This document shows, piece after piece, positions 6,420-6,535 of a DNA stretch of 6,535 nt. The stretch comes from Deltaproteobacteria bacterium (GTDB taxonomy: Bacteria > Desulfobacterota > JAFDIG01). Both the position numbers and the translations under genes were made by a program. The stretch is taken from assembly GCA_019308145.1 (NCBI GenBank), contig JAFDIG010000125.1, positions 1-6,535 of the forward strand, in the 5' to 3' direction. Numbering within the stretch: the first letter of the stretch is position 1; every line of letters begins with the position of its first letter. Below the pieces are notes generated by a model. That model searched no databases, was not told the origin of the DNA, and saw only the letters and a list, made by a program, of their open reading frames with translations.

Positions 6420-6507
6420 AATATCAATTTATTAAAAACCAAAAGGCAATTTATAATAAAAAAGGTTTTAATGTGATATTTTTCCCCATTATTTGATAGG
6501 GAGTACT

Positions 6508-6535
6508 TTGAGAGGAAAATTCTTTATAATTCTTT
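6508..6535 (+). CDS. Possible start of a divergent gene, perhaps a secreted protein (very partial)
   Basis: Only nine complete codons are visible: TTG start, then RGKFFIIL, which runs off the right edge. GGGAG (6499-6503) lies 4 bases upstream of the TTG, a little close but usable. A positively charged stretch followed by hydrophobic residues is what the beginning of a signal peptide or membrane anchor looks like. The right-facing promoter at 6391-6419 would give a leader of about 80 bases. No ATG lies in this stretch in any open frame that continues to the edge. With so few codons this may be chance. Confidence 0.3.

Larger units (their letters stand above)
6228..6535. other. AT-rich intergenic control region
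   Basis: There is no convincing complete gene here on either strand. The region holds the operon promoter (minus strand), a right-facing promoter (6391-6419), and a possible gene start at 6508. Also visible are a 7-bp tandem duplication ATAAACT-ATAAACT near 6337-6351, the palindrome GAATATTC at 6371-6378, and a weak inverted repeat AAAACC/GGTTTT (6435-6440 and 6464-6469) in the leader of the right-facing transcript. The high A+T content fits a divergent promoter region between two transcription units. Confidence 0.6.

Noticed and set aside
6432..6471. Inverted repeat TTAAAAACC / GGTTTTAA as a terminator or riboswitch stem
   Set aside because: The stem is short, mostly A-T, with a 23-base loop and no T-run after it in either useful direction; likely chance in AT-rich DNA.
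1..6535. CRISPR array, insertion sequence, tRNA or rRNA
   Set aside because: No regularly spaced repeats, transposase-like frames, terminal inverted repeats or structured-RNA signatures were seen on either strand.

Overview
The window is AT-rich (about one third G+C by eye) and bacterial. The promoters match sigma-70 consensus, several genes have Shine-Dalgarno sites, and the gene families are typical of bacterial cell-surface polysaccharide loci. The codon use (many AGA/AGG Arg and ATA Ile) and the regulator type suggest an anaerobic or thermophilic lineage such as Nitrospirota or Desulfobacterota. That placement is a guess and the sequence does not fix it.

Layout. All clearly identified genes lie on the minus strand and are read from right to left as one tightly packed operon. 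The order is a winged-helix/Rossmann regulator (5565-6197), a GT4-type glycosyltransferase (4348-5568), an extended-SDR NAD-dependent sugar epimerase/dehydratase (3383-4357), a DegT/DnrJ/EryC1/StrS PLP-dependent sugar aminotransferase (2202-3371), a large AsnB-type glutamine amidotransferase (168-2201) and the start of a MNT-type nucleotidyltransferase cut by the left edge (1-139). Junctions are a 4-bp ATGA overlap, a 10-bp overlap, an abutting or overlapping GTGA junction, a TAA directly followed by ATG, and a 28-bp gap. There is no terminator between any of them.

The right-hand 340 bases are the control region. A good minus-strand promoter (TTGACA-N18-AATAAT, 6230-6259) drives the operon. 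Directly over its predicted transcription start lie two abutting perfect palindromes, GTTCA-N5-TGAAC (6198-6227), which look like the operator of the regulator gene. They also show that the first ATG of the open frame (6218) is probably not the real start: the ATG at 6197 has an AGGA site 7 bases upstream. A second promoter (TTGAAA-N17-TATAAT, 6391-6419) points right, towards a possible TTG-started gene at 6508 whose first residues look like a signal peptide.

How the genes may work together. The epimerase/dehydratase and the aminotransferase would make an NDP-amino sugar, the glycosyltransferase would add a sugar to a growing glycan, and the AsnB homologue would either supply asparagine or amidate a sugar or uronic acid. 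The regulator joins an EPS-type MarR-like winged helix to a small Rossmann-like domain related to those of nucleotide-sugar enzymes. Feedback control of the operon by a nucleotide or nucleotide-sugar is therefore a reasonable hypothesis. The exact sugar product cannot be read from sequence alone.
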